This document shows positions 1 through 6,019 of a DNA stretch of 10,254 bases, piece by piece. Every line of letters begins with the position of its first letter. Positions within the stretch are counted from its first letter, which is position 1. Made by a program: the position numbers and the translations under genes. A model generated the notes under the pieces. The model searched no databases and had not been told where the DNA came from. It was given only the letters and a program-made list of their open reading frames with translations. This DNA is from Desulfobacteraceae bacterium (GTDB lineage Bacteria; Desulfobacterota; Desulfobacteria; Desulfobacterales; ETH-SRB1): assembly GCA_030638305.1 (NCBI GenBank), contig DAOWEW010000069.1, positions 1 through 10,254 of the forward strand, given 5' to 3'.

Positions 1-1
1 G

Positions 2-60
2 AGATACGCACATTTTAGCAAAAAGGACAGCGACATTATCAATCAGACATTGAACAAATA
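2..60 (+). CDS. C-terminal tail of a probable tyrosine recombinase (partial)
   Basis: The frame starting at base 2 reads RYAHFSKKDSDIINQTLNK and stops at 58-60. The RYAH-F/L-S pattern followed by 15-20 residues and a stop is typical of the end of phage-type tyrosine recombinases, where the Tyr is the nucleophile. Only 19 residues are visible, so this is a motif match and not a domain call. If correct, it is a second integrase besides the complete one at 7579-8760, and it suggests the end of another mobile element, or an earlier insertion, just left of the window. No copy of the tRNA-Leu 3' end follows it, so it probably used a different site. It could also be a chance open tail. Confidence 0.42.
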
Positions 61-174
61 AAGTGGCTCACCATAATCTCAGTACAGGCAGAGCCAAAGC
101 TACCCCCGCCCATAGGGCGCGGTTATCCAAATTTTAATATAAAGCCTAAGTATGTCAAGGGTATTATTAAAGGG

Positions 175-771
175 TTGAGCATCGACGAGCTTAGTGATCT
201 TTATGACACATCTTTTAAGATGGATTCCTTCGCCTATGACCTGGCCGAAATAATATGGCATTGTAAGAAAGAGAGAACGCCAGAATATAGTGAGCAATTA
301 TTAACTGAAATAGAACAAAGCTATATAGCTGGCGTAAAGCACCTTTCAAAAAAACATGACCACAATAAGGTCACACGGGATAAATTTCTTAGAGAGGAAC
401 GGAAACACGCCAAAAAAAAAGTGGCAGAAATCGGAAAGACAGTCGATTTTAATTATAATCCGAACGTACATCACTGGATAGAAGAGGACAACGTTGCCAT
501 TAATAGATTGTTTCTTCGCTACGTGAAACGCTTGCCAGAGCTGAACGGTTACGTTTGGTTGAATCGAAAAATAATTTCAAGCTTGTCTGTTGTGTTTGTA
601 GCTACCGATTTTTGGATTGACAGCCGAGATGACACAAACCGCAAGAAAATATATTTTGAGAGGATAAAAAACCGCCTCCGGTCGATCAAGAACAAAATAC
701 AACAAGACAACGATGCCCACGAAGCTTGTTTGTACGTTGACTTTCCGCAAAAAACCATCCAAAAAGATTAA
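175..771 (+). CDS. Hypothetical protein, 198 aa, no ATG start
   Basis: I do not recognise a family. The product is hydrophilic and rich in Lys, Arg, Asp and Glu, with a basic middle (residues about 58-88) and no signal peptide or convincing membrane span. A short hydrophobic stretch near residue 135 is flanked by charges. The start is uncertain. TTG at 175 is the first conventional start codon, but the same frame is open back to base 19, right after a stop at 16-18, and no ATG or GTG lies in that stretch. A purine-rich AAGGG about 10 bases before the TTG could be the ribosome site. Either a TTG start is used, or the 5' end has been lost or broken near the putative recombinase tail. It lies upstream of the repressor gene with about 190 bp between, so it may be cargo or belong to a neighbouring element. 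Confidence 0.55.
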   Translation: MSIDELSDLYDTSFKMDSFAYDLAEIIWHCKKERTPEYSEQLLTEIEQSYIAGVKHLSKKHDHNKVTRDKFLREERKHAKKKVAEIGKTVDFNYNPNVHHWIEEDNVAINRLFLRYVKRLPELNGYVWLNRKIISSLSVVFVATDFWIDSRDDTNRKKIYFERIKNRLRSIKNKIQQDNDAHEACLYVDFPQKTIQKD

Positions 772-896
772 AAAGTTACACCACCCGTAAACCCGCATAG
801 ATAAACATTTACTATAATTTAACCATCGGTTCATCCCATACCAGCGCTGTTTTTTATCTTAAAACTTACACCGATAAATTGTGTTATATCAATAAG

Positions 897-931
897 TTAT
901 GTTTGACATAAGCTTTTTTTAGGTTTATTTT
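897..931 (+). promoter_or_regulatory. Promoter with palindromic operator ahead of the repressor gene
   Basis: A consensus -35 hexamer TTGACA lies at 903-908. After a 17-base spacer comes TATTTT at 926-931 (4 of 6 matches to the -10 consensus). The inverted repeat TTATGT-ttg-ACATAA (897-911) overlaps the -35 box. A palindrome there, 52-66 bases before an XRE-family gene, fits an autoregulatory operator. The promoter is visible in sequence; repressor binding is inferred. Confidence 0.55.
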
Positions 932-962
932 TGTTTCAAATATCTAAAAAAGAGGTGCGCAA

Positions 963-1169
963 ATGGTTAGCGAAATAAAAATCAAAAGAATCAAGCAAGA
1001 AATAAGCCAGGTTGAGTTAGGGGCGCGTACCGGCATCCCGCAATGGAGAATTTCTCTTATCGAACGCGGTATCAGACCGAAGAAACACGAAATTGAAAAA
1101 ATCTCCGAGGCTCTTAGGTTGAGCGCTGAGGATATCTTTCCCGATTTCAAAAAACGGTATGAGGTTTAA
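963..1169 (+). CDS. XRE-family helix-turn-helix transcriptional regulator
   Basis: This 68-aa protein is almost entirely a lambda-repressor/Cro-type HTH. Residues about 8-58 read as a helix, the Q-x-x-L-A-x-x-x-G-I-x-x-x-x-I-S-x-I-E-R-G signature, then a closing helix ending in SAEDIFPDF. The recognition turn is around GIPQWRISLIERG. There is no dimerisation or protease-sensitive domain, so it resembles small phage or element repressors rather than CI-type two-domain ones. The start is supported by AGAGGTG at 951-957. It lies behind a TTGACA promoter overlapped by a TTATGT/ACATAA palindrome, suggesting autoregulation. Its stop is 2 bases before the next start, so the two are cotranscribed. 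The likely role is control of the element's replication and excision genes (inference). Confidence 0.85.
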   Translation: MVSEIKIKRIKQEISQVELGARTGIPQWRISLIERGIRPKKHEIEKISEALRLSAEDIFPDFKKRYEV

Positions 1170-1171
1170 CG

Positions 1172-1390
1172 ATGGCTGACGGTTGGGCCAAAATAAAAGC
1201 GGCTTCTGAGTACGCCGGTATCGGAAAGCGGACCCTTCGAGAGTGGCTAAAGCAAGGCTTGACGCATGCGCGCCTTCCATCTGGAACAATCTTAATACGT
1301 TATGGCGCGATTGACGAATTTCTGGGGCGTTTTGAGGCCGCTGGTGACCAGGCCGGTAAAATCGTTGATGAAATTTTGAAAGGAATCTGA
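1172..1390 (+). CDS. Excisionase/MerR-like HTH DNA-binding protein
   Basis: This 72-aa protein has the small winged-HTH fold of the excisionase/HTH_17 family. Residues about 4-51 run WAKIKAASEYAGIGKRTLREW, then a basic hinge and LPSGTILIRYGAIDEFL. The R-x-W-L-K-x-G-L and the I-R-Y-x-x-x-D-E-F-L end are typical of Xis/AlpA-like proteins, which bend DNA at att sites or switch on int. It starts 2 bases after the XRE gene stop, with GAGG at 1161-1164 as the ribosome site. With an integrase in the same element, a recombination directionality factor is a reasonable role, but a plain transcription factor is equally possible. The C-terminal tail (GDQAGKIVDEILKGI) is not part of the family core. Confidence 0.75.
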   Translation: MADGWAKIKAASEYAGIGKRTLREWLKQGLTHARLPSGTILIRYGAIDEFLGRFEAAGDQAGKIVDEILKGI

Positions 1391-1498
1391 ATAATGACTG
1401 AGAACCAAAGAGTTTGGATAATATCCTTCAGTTTGAACAGGAAATTTAAAAAAATATGAAGCCTGAATCAATACCAGAGCGTGGATATGGAATGAATA

Positions 1499-1684
1499 TT
1501 GAAACAATCAGCTTTGGCCATACCACCAAAACACCTTGCAAAGAAACAAAACCCCTGGCCACAGGCGATGACCAAGGGTTTAAAAAAGGATTTAAAAGAT
1601 GGCAAAACATACCAACTTATTGAAAATAAAACAAGTTCAAAGTTTCGCTTTGTGGCAGGACTTGAGGGGTGGCGTAATGGATAA
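1499..1684 (+). CDS. Small basic hypothetical ORF, TTG start
   Basis: A 61-aa Lys-rich ORF with no family I recognise. Three overlapping frames are open in 1456-1684: a 55-aa ORF from ATG 1456, this one, and one from ATG 1599. I favour this frame because the stretch GLKKDLKDGKTYQLIEN looks protein-like and because its stop overlaps the next ORF's start as ATGGATAA at 1677-1684, an arrangement typical of translational coupling. There is no clear ribosome site ahead of the TTG. A 21-codon ORF from ATG 1394 lies before it. The segment 1391-1676 therefore remains poorly resolved and may contain a frameshifted gene. Confidence 0.35.
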   Translation: MKQSALAIPPKHLAKKQNPWPQAMTKGLKKDLKDGKTYQLIENKTSSKFRFVAGLEGWRNG

Positions 1685-1916
1685 CCTTTTACAGATTGTG
1701 AAAGACCCTGCAGGCAAGCTTGTGACAATCTGTTTTTTTTCTTCTGTAGCAGCCTCATACGTTTTTGCCGCTACAACGCTACAAACAGCAAAAAACCGAC
1801 CCAACCTGTTGAAATTACACCATAAATTATGTAGCGGAATCTGTAGCGGGGGCCGCTACAAGGCCGCTACAACCGCTACAAAGTCACCGCTGGAGGTCGG
1901 AAATTATGTTTATTGA
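1677..1916 (+). CDS. Small hypothetical ORF ahead of the primase, carrying the left iterons
   Basis: A 79-aa ORF from ATG 1677, preceded by GAGGGGTGG at 1664-1672. It ends 11 bases inside the primase gene's 5' end, so the two reading frames overlap (1906-1916). The N-terminal part, MDNLLQIVKDPAGKLVTI, looks like genuine protein. The second half is encoded by the GCTACA/TGTAGC repeat cluster (1745-1880) and gives low-complexity Ala, Thr, Cys and Gly-rich sequence. The frame is also open upstream to ATG 1599. I do not recognise a function. It may be a leader that couples translation to the primase, or simply open because of the repeat sequence. Confidence 0.4.
   Translation: MDNLLQIVKDPAGKLVTICFFSSVAASYVFAATTLQTAKNRPNLLKLHHKLCSGICSGGRYKAATTATKSPLEVGNYVY
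1745..1880 (+). repeat. Left iteron cluster: eight copies of CCGCTACAR
   Basis: The six-base core GCTACA occurs forward at 1770, 1778, 1855, 1866 and 1875, and as TGTAGC at 1745, 1830 and 1842 (start positions). Most copies are CCGCTACAA when read in the same direction. Neighbouring copies start 8 to 12 bases apart, near one DNA turn. The cluster ends 25 bases before the primase start codon. The same repeat follows the primase stop. Iterons of this kind are usually bound by the replication initiator. The alternative is an operator array repressing the primase. Confidence 0.75.
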
Positions 1917-4470
1917 TGACCTGAGAAAGCAAATCCTTGGAAGTGAATTTGCCAATGATAATACCTACGCGCATGGCGACTATATCAGTAAGTTGATCTG
2001 CCCAGAATGCGGTCACCCTGAAGCCTGGGCCTATGCCAAAAAACCCTTTTCAATTATTTGTAACCGGCAAAATGAATGCGGGGCCAGAACGAAAACAATT
2101 CCGTTGTTCAATATCTATGAGCGGATAGAACGGAAATACCAGCCGACGAAAAAAGATCCACACCGGCCAGCGAGGGTATATCTTGAAAGTCGTGGAATAC
2201 CCACAGCGATTATCAATCAAATTGAGTTTGAGTACCACCCCAAAACACGAAAAGGTTGTGACGGCGGGGTAGTGTTCCCAGTGGGTAAAGATGATAAGGG
2301 CGCAACCCTTTATAATGGCAGATTATTTAACCCACCCCAGGGAGAAGGCAAAGCCCATAATAAAGGGCAGGTGTCCGGCCATCATTGGGAAATGCCGGAT
2401 TATGATTATGATCCTGAACAACCTACCTATGTTACCGAGGGAATGTTGGACGCCTTATCCTTCATAGCAATGGGACTTCAGGCCATTGCTATTCTTGGCG
2501 CGGGTTATGATCCTGCGAGATTCGACCTATCAAAGTTTGGCAATCTTGTTTTTTCTTTTGATCATGACTCGGCAGGAACAAAATTCACTCGGAAATGGTT
2601 GACGCATTTCCAAGATATGCAGACCAAAAAAAATTGTTCGACGAAGGTTTCCGCTATCATGCCGACAGAAGGGGACTGGAACGACCTTCTTTGTAATGCC
2701 GGAACCACTGAAAAAGCTAAAGAACGGTTTAACAAAAACCGCGACCGTTATCAAACACAGGCTGACCTTGCTTTGGCAGAAACAGCCCAGATATACGCTG
2801 AGATTTACGCAAAAGACAACAAAAGAGTTGTCCCAGGTCTGTTCCCCTTTGAGGGGTGTTATTACTGGAGTTGGATTAAAGATGCCGAAGAAATTAAAAC
2901 CATGTGGGTAAGTAATTTCACTGTATCGGTTAAACATTTCCAAAGATCAGACTCAGACAAGGAGTTGCCGGTATTTCAATACCGTCTGAAGATCATGCCA
3001 AAAAAAGGGCAACCCATCAGTGCAACAGCCACCGGCGATAATCTTAAATCACCGGACGGGCTGACCGGCTTCTTTTTGCGACATGGTAAGGCTCTCTGGC
3101 AAGGTAGTACTGAGGCTGCAAAAGCATTTGCGGAAATGATTGTCAATAGCAAGGCGCCGGTTGTCCGGCAAGCGGAATTTATGGGCTTTGACCATAGGTC
3201 AGGTTTCCACGTTCTAAAAGATATTGCTATTTCCCCGATGGGAAAAATAATTTATCCGGAAAAGAACGGATTTTTTAAGCTGAAGCACGGCGAACATTTA
3301 CGGCCAGCTTTAATTGAGACTATTCGGCCCGGCAAGTGTGATTTTTTGAGAATATATCGGCTGCTTATTTCCACATGGGGCAACAATGCAGCGACAGCCC
3401 TTAGTTTCCTTACTGCTTCTCTTTTCGTCAATTCGATAAAGCCAAGGACGAAATTCTTTCCGTTTCTTTCGATGTACGGCGATCCGCAAACAGGTAAATC
3501 AAGGCTTTTGACGACACTGAACGCCATGCAATGCCTTGATGAGGAAGGAATCCCGATGAATAAGGCCAATACTCTAAAAGGTGAACTGCGGGCACTGGCC
3601 CAGGTTTCGGGTCACATGAAAGGTTTTCTGGAGTCGAATAAGCCCGAAAAGCACAGGTTCGAGTTTGACACAATCCTCAGCCTTTATAATCATGGCAACC
3701 CGCTGCAAGTTCGCGCGCAAACTACCAACGATAACCGCCTCAATAAAATTCCTTTTCATGGAACCATAGCATTTGTCCAGAATAACGAGCCATTCAAAAC
3801 GCGGGCACAAAAGGAGCGGGTTATCAGTCTGAAGTTTTCGACCGATGATTTGAATGATCATACCAAGACTGCGTTTGATTCACTGATGACAGTGCCTTTG
3901 TCTGAGTTGGCAGGATTTTTGCCAGCAGTTATGGAATATCGGCCTTTTATTGAAAAATCTTGGGAACACAGGTTTAAGCAAGCAAGAGGTGATTTAAAGA
4001 AGGCTATTCCTGATAATCGGATAAATGAAAACCATGCCCTTATCTTAACCTTTCACCGGATGCTAAAGGAGCGTTTCAATCTTGGCGATGACCTTCAGCC
4101 CTTCTTTGAAAAAATTGGTAAAGCAAAAATGGAAAGCTGCAAGCAAAGAACGCAAACCCCAGCAGATTTTTTCTTCGATGCTTTGAATGAACTGCCAGAC
4201 ACAATCAAAGGCAGTGGTGAGCATGGGGAATACACAAGCCCTAAAAGCGCATTTTGTGAAATAATTGAGAATAACCTTTTTATAAACCGAACCAGGGCGG
4301 AGCAAGCAATCCGAGCGACGGGTATGATACTTGACTACCCTGAGCGGCTTGGTAGTTCGCTACAAATTCACCCAGCTTTCTTGCGAAGTGGCGTGAACCA
4401 CCGCTTTACGGGAATTAAAGATAAGCCAGTTAAGGCGATGGTATTTGATATCATGCGCATGAATGATTGA
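1906..4470 (+). CDS. TOPRIM primase with C-terminal P-loop ATPase/helicase domain
   Basis: The 854-aa product probably primes and unwinds DNA to replicate the element. A zinc-ribbon is visible at residues 32-58 (C32-P-E-C35-G-H, then C52 and C58), like the primase zinc finger. A TOPRIM fold follows, with the acidic motifs E178-G-x-x-D182-A-L-S and D219-H-D221-S-A-G that bind metal in DnaG-type primases. After a middle region of unrecognised fold (about 300-510) comes a Walker A motif G525-D-P-Q-T-G-K-S532 and a sensor-like strand TIAFVQNNE at 620-628. No textbook Walker B DE pair was evident. The start at ATG 1906 has GGAGG at 1892-1896. The organisation recalls satellite-phage P4 alpha protein (primase plus helicase), though that protein's exact domains differ. 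Repeats of one family lie directly before and after this gene, making it the likely cognate initiator (inference). Confidence 0.88.
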   Translation: MFIDDLRKQILGSEFANDNTYAHGDYISKLICPECGHPEAWAYAKKPFSIICNRQNECGARTKTIPLFNIYERIERKYQPTKKDPHRPARVYLESRGIPTAIINQIEFEYHPKTRKGCDGGVVFPVGKDDKGATLYNGRLFNPPQGEGKAHNKGQVSGHHWEMPDYDYDPEQPTYVTEGMLDALSFIAMGLQAIAILGAGYDPARFDLSKFGNLVFSFDHDSAGTKFTRKWLTHFQDMQTKKNCSTKVSAIMPTEGDWNDLLCNAGTTEKAKERFNKNRDRYQTQADLALAETAQIYAEIYAKDNKRVVPGLFPFEGCYYWSWIKDAEEIKTMWVSNFTVSVKHFQRSDSDKELPVFQYRLKIMPKKGQPISATATGDNLKSPDGLTGFFLRHGKALWQGSTEAAKAFAEMIVNSKAPVVRQAEFMGFDHRSGFHVLKDIAISPMGKIIYPEKNGFFKLKHGEHLRPALIETIRPGKCDFLRIYRLLISTWGNNAATALSFLTASLFVNSIKPRTKFFPFLSMYGDPQTGKSRLLTTLNAMQCLDEEGIPMNKANTLKGELRALAQVSGHMKGFLESNKPEKHRFEFDTILSLYNHGNPLQVRAQTTNDNRLNKIPFHGTIAFVQNNEPFKTRAQKERVISLKFSTDDLNDHTKTAFDSLMTVPLSELAGFLPAVMEYRPFIEKSWEHRFKQARGDLKKAIPDNRINENHALILTFHRMLKERFNLGDDLQPFFEKIGKAKMESCKQRTQTPADFFFDALNELPDTIKGSGEHGEYTSPKSAFCEIIENNLFINRTRAEQAIRATGMILDYPERLGSSLQIHPAFLRSGVNHRFTGIKDKPVKAMVFDIMRMND

Positions 4471-4477
4471 TAGAACC

Positions 4478-4574
4478 GCTACAGGCGCTACAGGTCGCTA
4501 CAGGTTTTGCTACAAAGAATATGTAATAATATTATATAGTTATATTATATATTATATATTTGTAGCGGTGTAGC
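4478..4574 (+). other. Candidate replication origin: iterons around an A/T tract
   Basis: Four forward GCTACA cores start at 4478, 4487, 4497 and 4509. An almost pure A/T tract of about 46 bases follows (4515-4560), built on repeated TTATAT-like units, and then two inverted cores at 4561 and 4569. The array starts 7 bases after the primase stop codon. Initiator sites beside an easily melted tract are the standard plan of iteron origins. An embedded promoter is possible (TTGCTA at 4507-4512, 17-base spacer, TATTAT at 4530-4535), which could serve the next gene. The opposed arms could also fold into a hairpin in RNA and act as a terminator, though no T-run follows. Confidence 0.6.
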
Positions 4575-4597
4575 GATAAATAATACACGGTGACTTT

Positions 4598-4867
4598 ATG
4601 GGACTATGGGAAGCAATAAAAAAAGCAAAGCATGACCAGAATCAAACATTGGCAAAAGAAAGCAGTGTTAAAAAACCTGCAAGCACAGTCCACAAAATGA
4701 CAAAATGTCTTCACGGGAAGCCGTGCAGATTTATATCTCTTTCGGATGACAGGCAGATTTGTAGCAAAAACAATCAGCCTATTTTTGAGATGGATGTCTG
4801 TCCTGATGGCAAATGGGAACGTAGCCAAAACAAACAGAAACCGCAAAAGAAAACAAGGACATGCTAA
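4598..4867 (+). CDS. Hypothetical Cys-containing small protein, 89 aa
   Basis: I do not recognise a named family. The N-terminal third is Lys/Gln-rich and probably flexible. The core has four cysteines, C37-x5-C43-x11-C55-x12-C68, within CLHGKPCRF and VCPDGKW, which suggests a small zinc-binding fold. The C-terminal tail is basic. The ORF starts right after the origin-like repeat array, with GGTGA at 4589-4593 as a weak ribosome site. The helicase remnant begins just past its stop, so its present 3' neighbour was probably created by a deletion. The role is unknown; a DNA- or RNA-associated accessory protein is conceivable. Confidence 0.6.
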   Translation: MGLWEAIKKAKHDQNQTLAKESSVKKPASTVHKMTKCLHGKPCRFISLSDDRQICSKNNQPIFEMDVCPDGKWERSQNKQKPQKKTRTC

Positions 4868-4880
4868 TTGCTGTGGTTCT

Positions 4881-5045
4881 CGAACCTTACCAGTAAAATT
4901 TGACGGGCGGATTCTTTAATATCTTGGCAGGGTATTAAGGCCAGCGAAAGGCAAAACTAAGGCAAAAGTTTACGATTATGTTGATACCCGTGTTGGTGTT
5001 TTACGGGCATCAGCAAAGGCAAGGCAAAGGGTTTATGGAAAATGA
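4881..5045 (+). pseudogene. 3' remnant of a DEAD/DEAH-box (SF2) helicase
   Basis: One frame reads RTLPVKFDGRIL, a TAA stop at 4917-4919, then YLGRVLRPAKGKTKAKVYDY, then VDTRVGVLRASAKARQRVYG and K, ending at TGA 5043-5045. This matches the C-terminal end of phage/element-type SF2 helicases: a P-x-x-F/W-x-G segment, motif VI Q-Y-x-G-R-x-x-R-P, and the G-K-x-x-x-x-V-Y-D-Y-V-D strand. The expected motif VI Gln is the stop, one C-to-T change from CAA. No upstream helicase motifs (Walker A, DEAD/DEAH) are present, so the bulk of the gene has been deleted and only about 55 codons remain. The remnant overlaps the start of the next gene by 11 bases (ATGGAAAATGA), showing the original operon order of helicase then HGGxSTG protein. 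Confidence 0.72.
4982..5012 (+). other. Imperfect hairpin upstream of the HGGxSTG gene
   Basis: TGATACCCGT (4982-4991) and ACGGGCATCA (5003-5012) can pair at 9 of 10 positions around an 11-base loop, ending 22 bases before the likely start codon at 5035. It lies inside the helicase remnant's coding frame, so it may simply be coding sequence. No T-run follows, which argues against a terminator. Confidence 0.25.
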
Positions 5046-5352
5046 ATTATTAATCGGGACTCCGGAATTACGAAAAAAATTGCGAAAGTTTCACGTAGAA
5101 ATCTATCATTACTTTGAAAAAGCATCTAAATCGGGAAACAGGCTTCCTGTCTTTCCTGAAGAATGTCGCGGGATGACCTGCGGAGCTAAAACCAGGGCAG
5201 GAACGCCTTGCAAGAGAAAGGATCTTTACTTCAACTGTCGTTGCAGATTGCATGGCGGATTGAGTACAGGCCCCAAAACAAAAGAGGGAAAACGGCGGTC
5301 TGCCCTTAACGGATTTTTGCCTAAGAAGATTCGCAAAATATATGTCGTATAG
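5035..5352 (+). CDS. HGGxSTG-domain small protein
   Basis: A 105-aa protein from ATG 5035. The C-terminal half has the hallmark C49-G-A-K-T-R-x-G-T-P-C59, then C68-R-C70-R-L-H73-G-G-L-S-T-G-P-K-T-x-E-G. This is the HGGxSTG motif common in phages and integrated elements, whose function is unknown. The Cys/His pattern suggests metal binding. The N-terminal half is charged and probably helical. An in-frame ATG at 4978 would add 19 residues, but that stretch is the coding DNA of the helicase remnant in another frame. The start at 5035 overlaps the old helicase stop and has AAGG/AAAGGG purines just upstream, so I prefer it. With the helicase lost, translational coupling to it is gone. Confidence 0.8.
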   Translation: MENELLIGTPELRKKLRKFHVEIYHYFEKASKSGNRLPVFPEECRGMTCGAKTRAGTPCKRKDLYFNCRCRLHGGLSTGPKTKEGKRRSALNGFLPKKIRKIYVV

Positions 5353-5427
5353 TTTTATGAACCTCTCATGGGCTTCGCTTTGCGCCCCCAAGATTAAAAT
5401 ATAGCCAGGTGATATGTACACATAATT

Positions 5428-5452
5428 AGTATCCCTATTTTTAGGGGGTACT
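5428..5452 (+). promoter_or_regulatory. Inverted repeat upstream of the twin Cys-motif gene
   Basis: AGTATCCCTA and TAGGGGGTACT form an imperfect inverted repeat around a short T-rich loop, 32 bases before the preferred start at 5484. It lies in the 110-base gap after the HGGxSTG gene. It could be an operator or an RNA hairpin; the T-residues are in the loop and not after the stem, so it is not a standard terminator. Confidence 0.3.
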
Positions 5453-5483
5453 ACTGGCTAAAATGTCAGTACAGGGAAAAGCT

Positions 5484-5870
5484 ATGTCAAACAAGAAAAT
5501 CATCCGAACAAAAGACGGGTTCAGGGTAACGCATATAAACAGACGCAGGGCTTGCCGGCTGATGTGCGTTGAGTGCATGGGGTGGGAATTGGAGAAAGTC
5601 GATAAATGCAATGGGAAGCTTACAGACGGTATCGCTTGCCCGTTGCTTGATTTCCGCAATGTACGTGACAAGCAAAATGCCAGTCAAAGAAATGCAGCTA
5701 TTCGCAAGCATTGTTCATATTGTATGGGTGGGAACAGCAACCTGGTTGTAAAATGCGAGTCCCTGTTCTGTCCTCTGTATCCGTACCGGAACACCACAAC
5801 AGACAAAACAGCTTTGTTCGACTTTGATATGAGTGATGAAGATATTCTCAAAACAGGGTTAAACTCTTGA
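5484..5870 (+). CDS. Protein with two tandem CxxCMG zinc-like motifs
   Basis: The preferred product is 128 aa from ATG 5484, which has AGGGA at a good distance. An ATG at 5463 would add 7 residues with no ribosome site. Two similar units are visible: C28-V-E-C31-M-G-W, C42, C52-P-L-x-x-F-R, and C77-S-Y-C80-M-G-G, C91, C96-P-L-Y-P-Y-R. Each has four cysteines in the spacing of a small zinc finger, so the protein probably arose by internal duplication. Such CxxCxGG...CPLxPYR modules occur in phage and element proteins of unknown function. The C-terminal tail (FDFDMSDEDILKTG) is acidic. Given its place in the replication/regulation block, a nucleic-acid-binding role is a guess. Confidence 0.75.
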   Translation: MSNKKIIRTKDGFRVTHINRRRACRLMCVECMGWELEKVDKCNGKLTDGIACPLLDFRNVRDKQNASQRNAAIRKHCSYCMGGNSNLVVKCESLFCPLYPYRNTTTDKTALFDFDMSDEDILKTGLNS

Positions 5871-5950
5871 AAAAATGCTTGAGGAAAACGCACAGGGACG
5901 CAATTTGTTGAGTAAATTTCAATCTTTTCTACAATTCTGTGTTATTGCTT

Positions 5951-5983
5951 AACCTCCTGCCTGGTGTTAGGCCAAAGGGGTTT
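5951..5983 (+). terminator. Possible terminator hairpin after the twin Cys-motif gene
   Basis: AACCTCCTGCCT and AGGCCAAAGGGGTT can fold with GCCT/AGGC as the closed core around GGTGTT, continuing imperfectly through AACC/GGTT and ending in TTT. The stem is interrupted and the T-run short, so this is weak. The 149-base gap it sits in shows nothing else I can support. Confidence 0.25.
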
Positions 5984-6019
5984 AAAATCCGATAAGTTAA
6001 TTATATAAAAAAGGTTACT

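Noticed and set aside
107..119. GC-rich hairpin CGCCC-ATA-GGGCG near the left edge
   Set aside because: Short stem with a 3-base loop and no T-run directly after it; not enough for a terminator call.
833..857. CAGCGCTG followed by a T-run as a terminator for the 175-771 gene
   Set aside because: The palindrome has no loop and too short a stem to form a terminator hairpin.
1..960. A left copy of the tRNA-Leu 3' end (attL) within the window
   Set aside because: Reading by eye, no stretch matched the acceptor/T-arm sequence of 8762-8800; the far boundary is probably outside the window.
1456..1623. 55-aa ORF from ATG 1456 (MKPESIPERG...)
   Set aside because: Overlaps two other open frames, has no clear ribosome site and ends without coupling to the next gene. 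It could be part of a frameshifted gene, so it is mentioned but not called.
2530..2943. 137-aa minus-strand ORF inside the primase gene, and other minus ORFs at 3252-3861
   Set aside because: Antisense shadows of a gene with clear zinc-ribbon, TOPRIM and Walker A motifs; no ribosome sites or family features.
4478..4574. The GCTACA array as a CRISPR array
   Set aside because: Units are 6-9 bases with 2-6 base gaps and occur in both orientations; CRISPR repeats are 23 bases or more with unique spacers of similar length.
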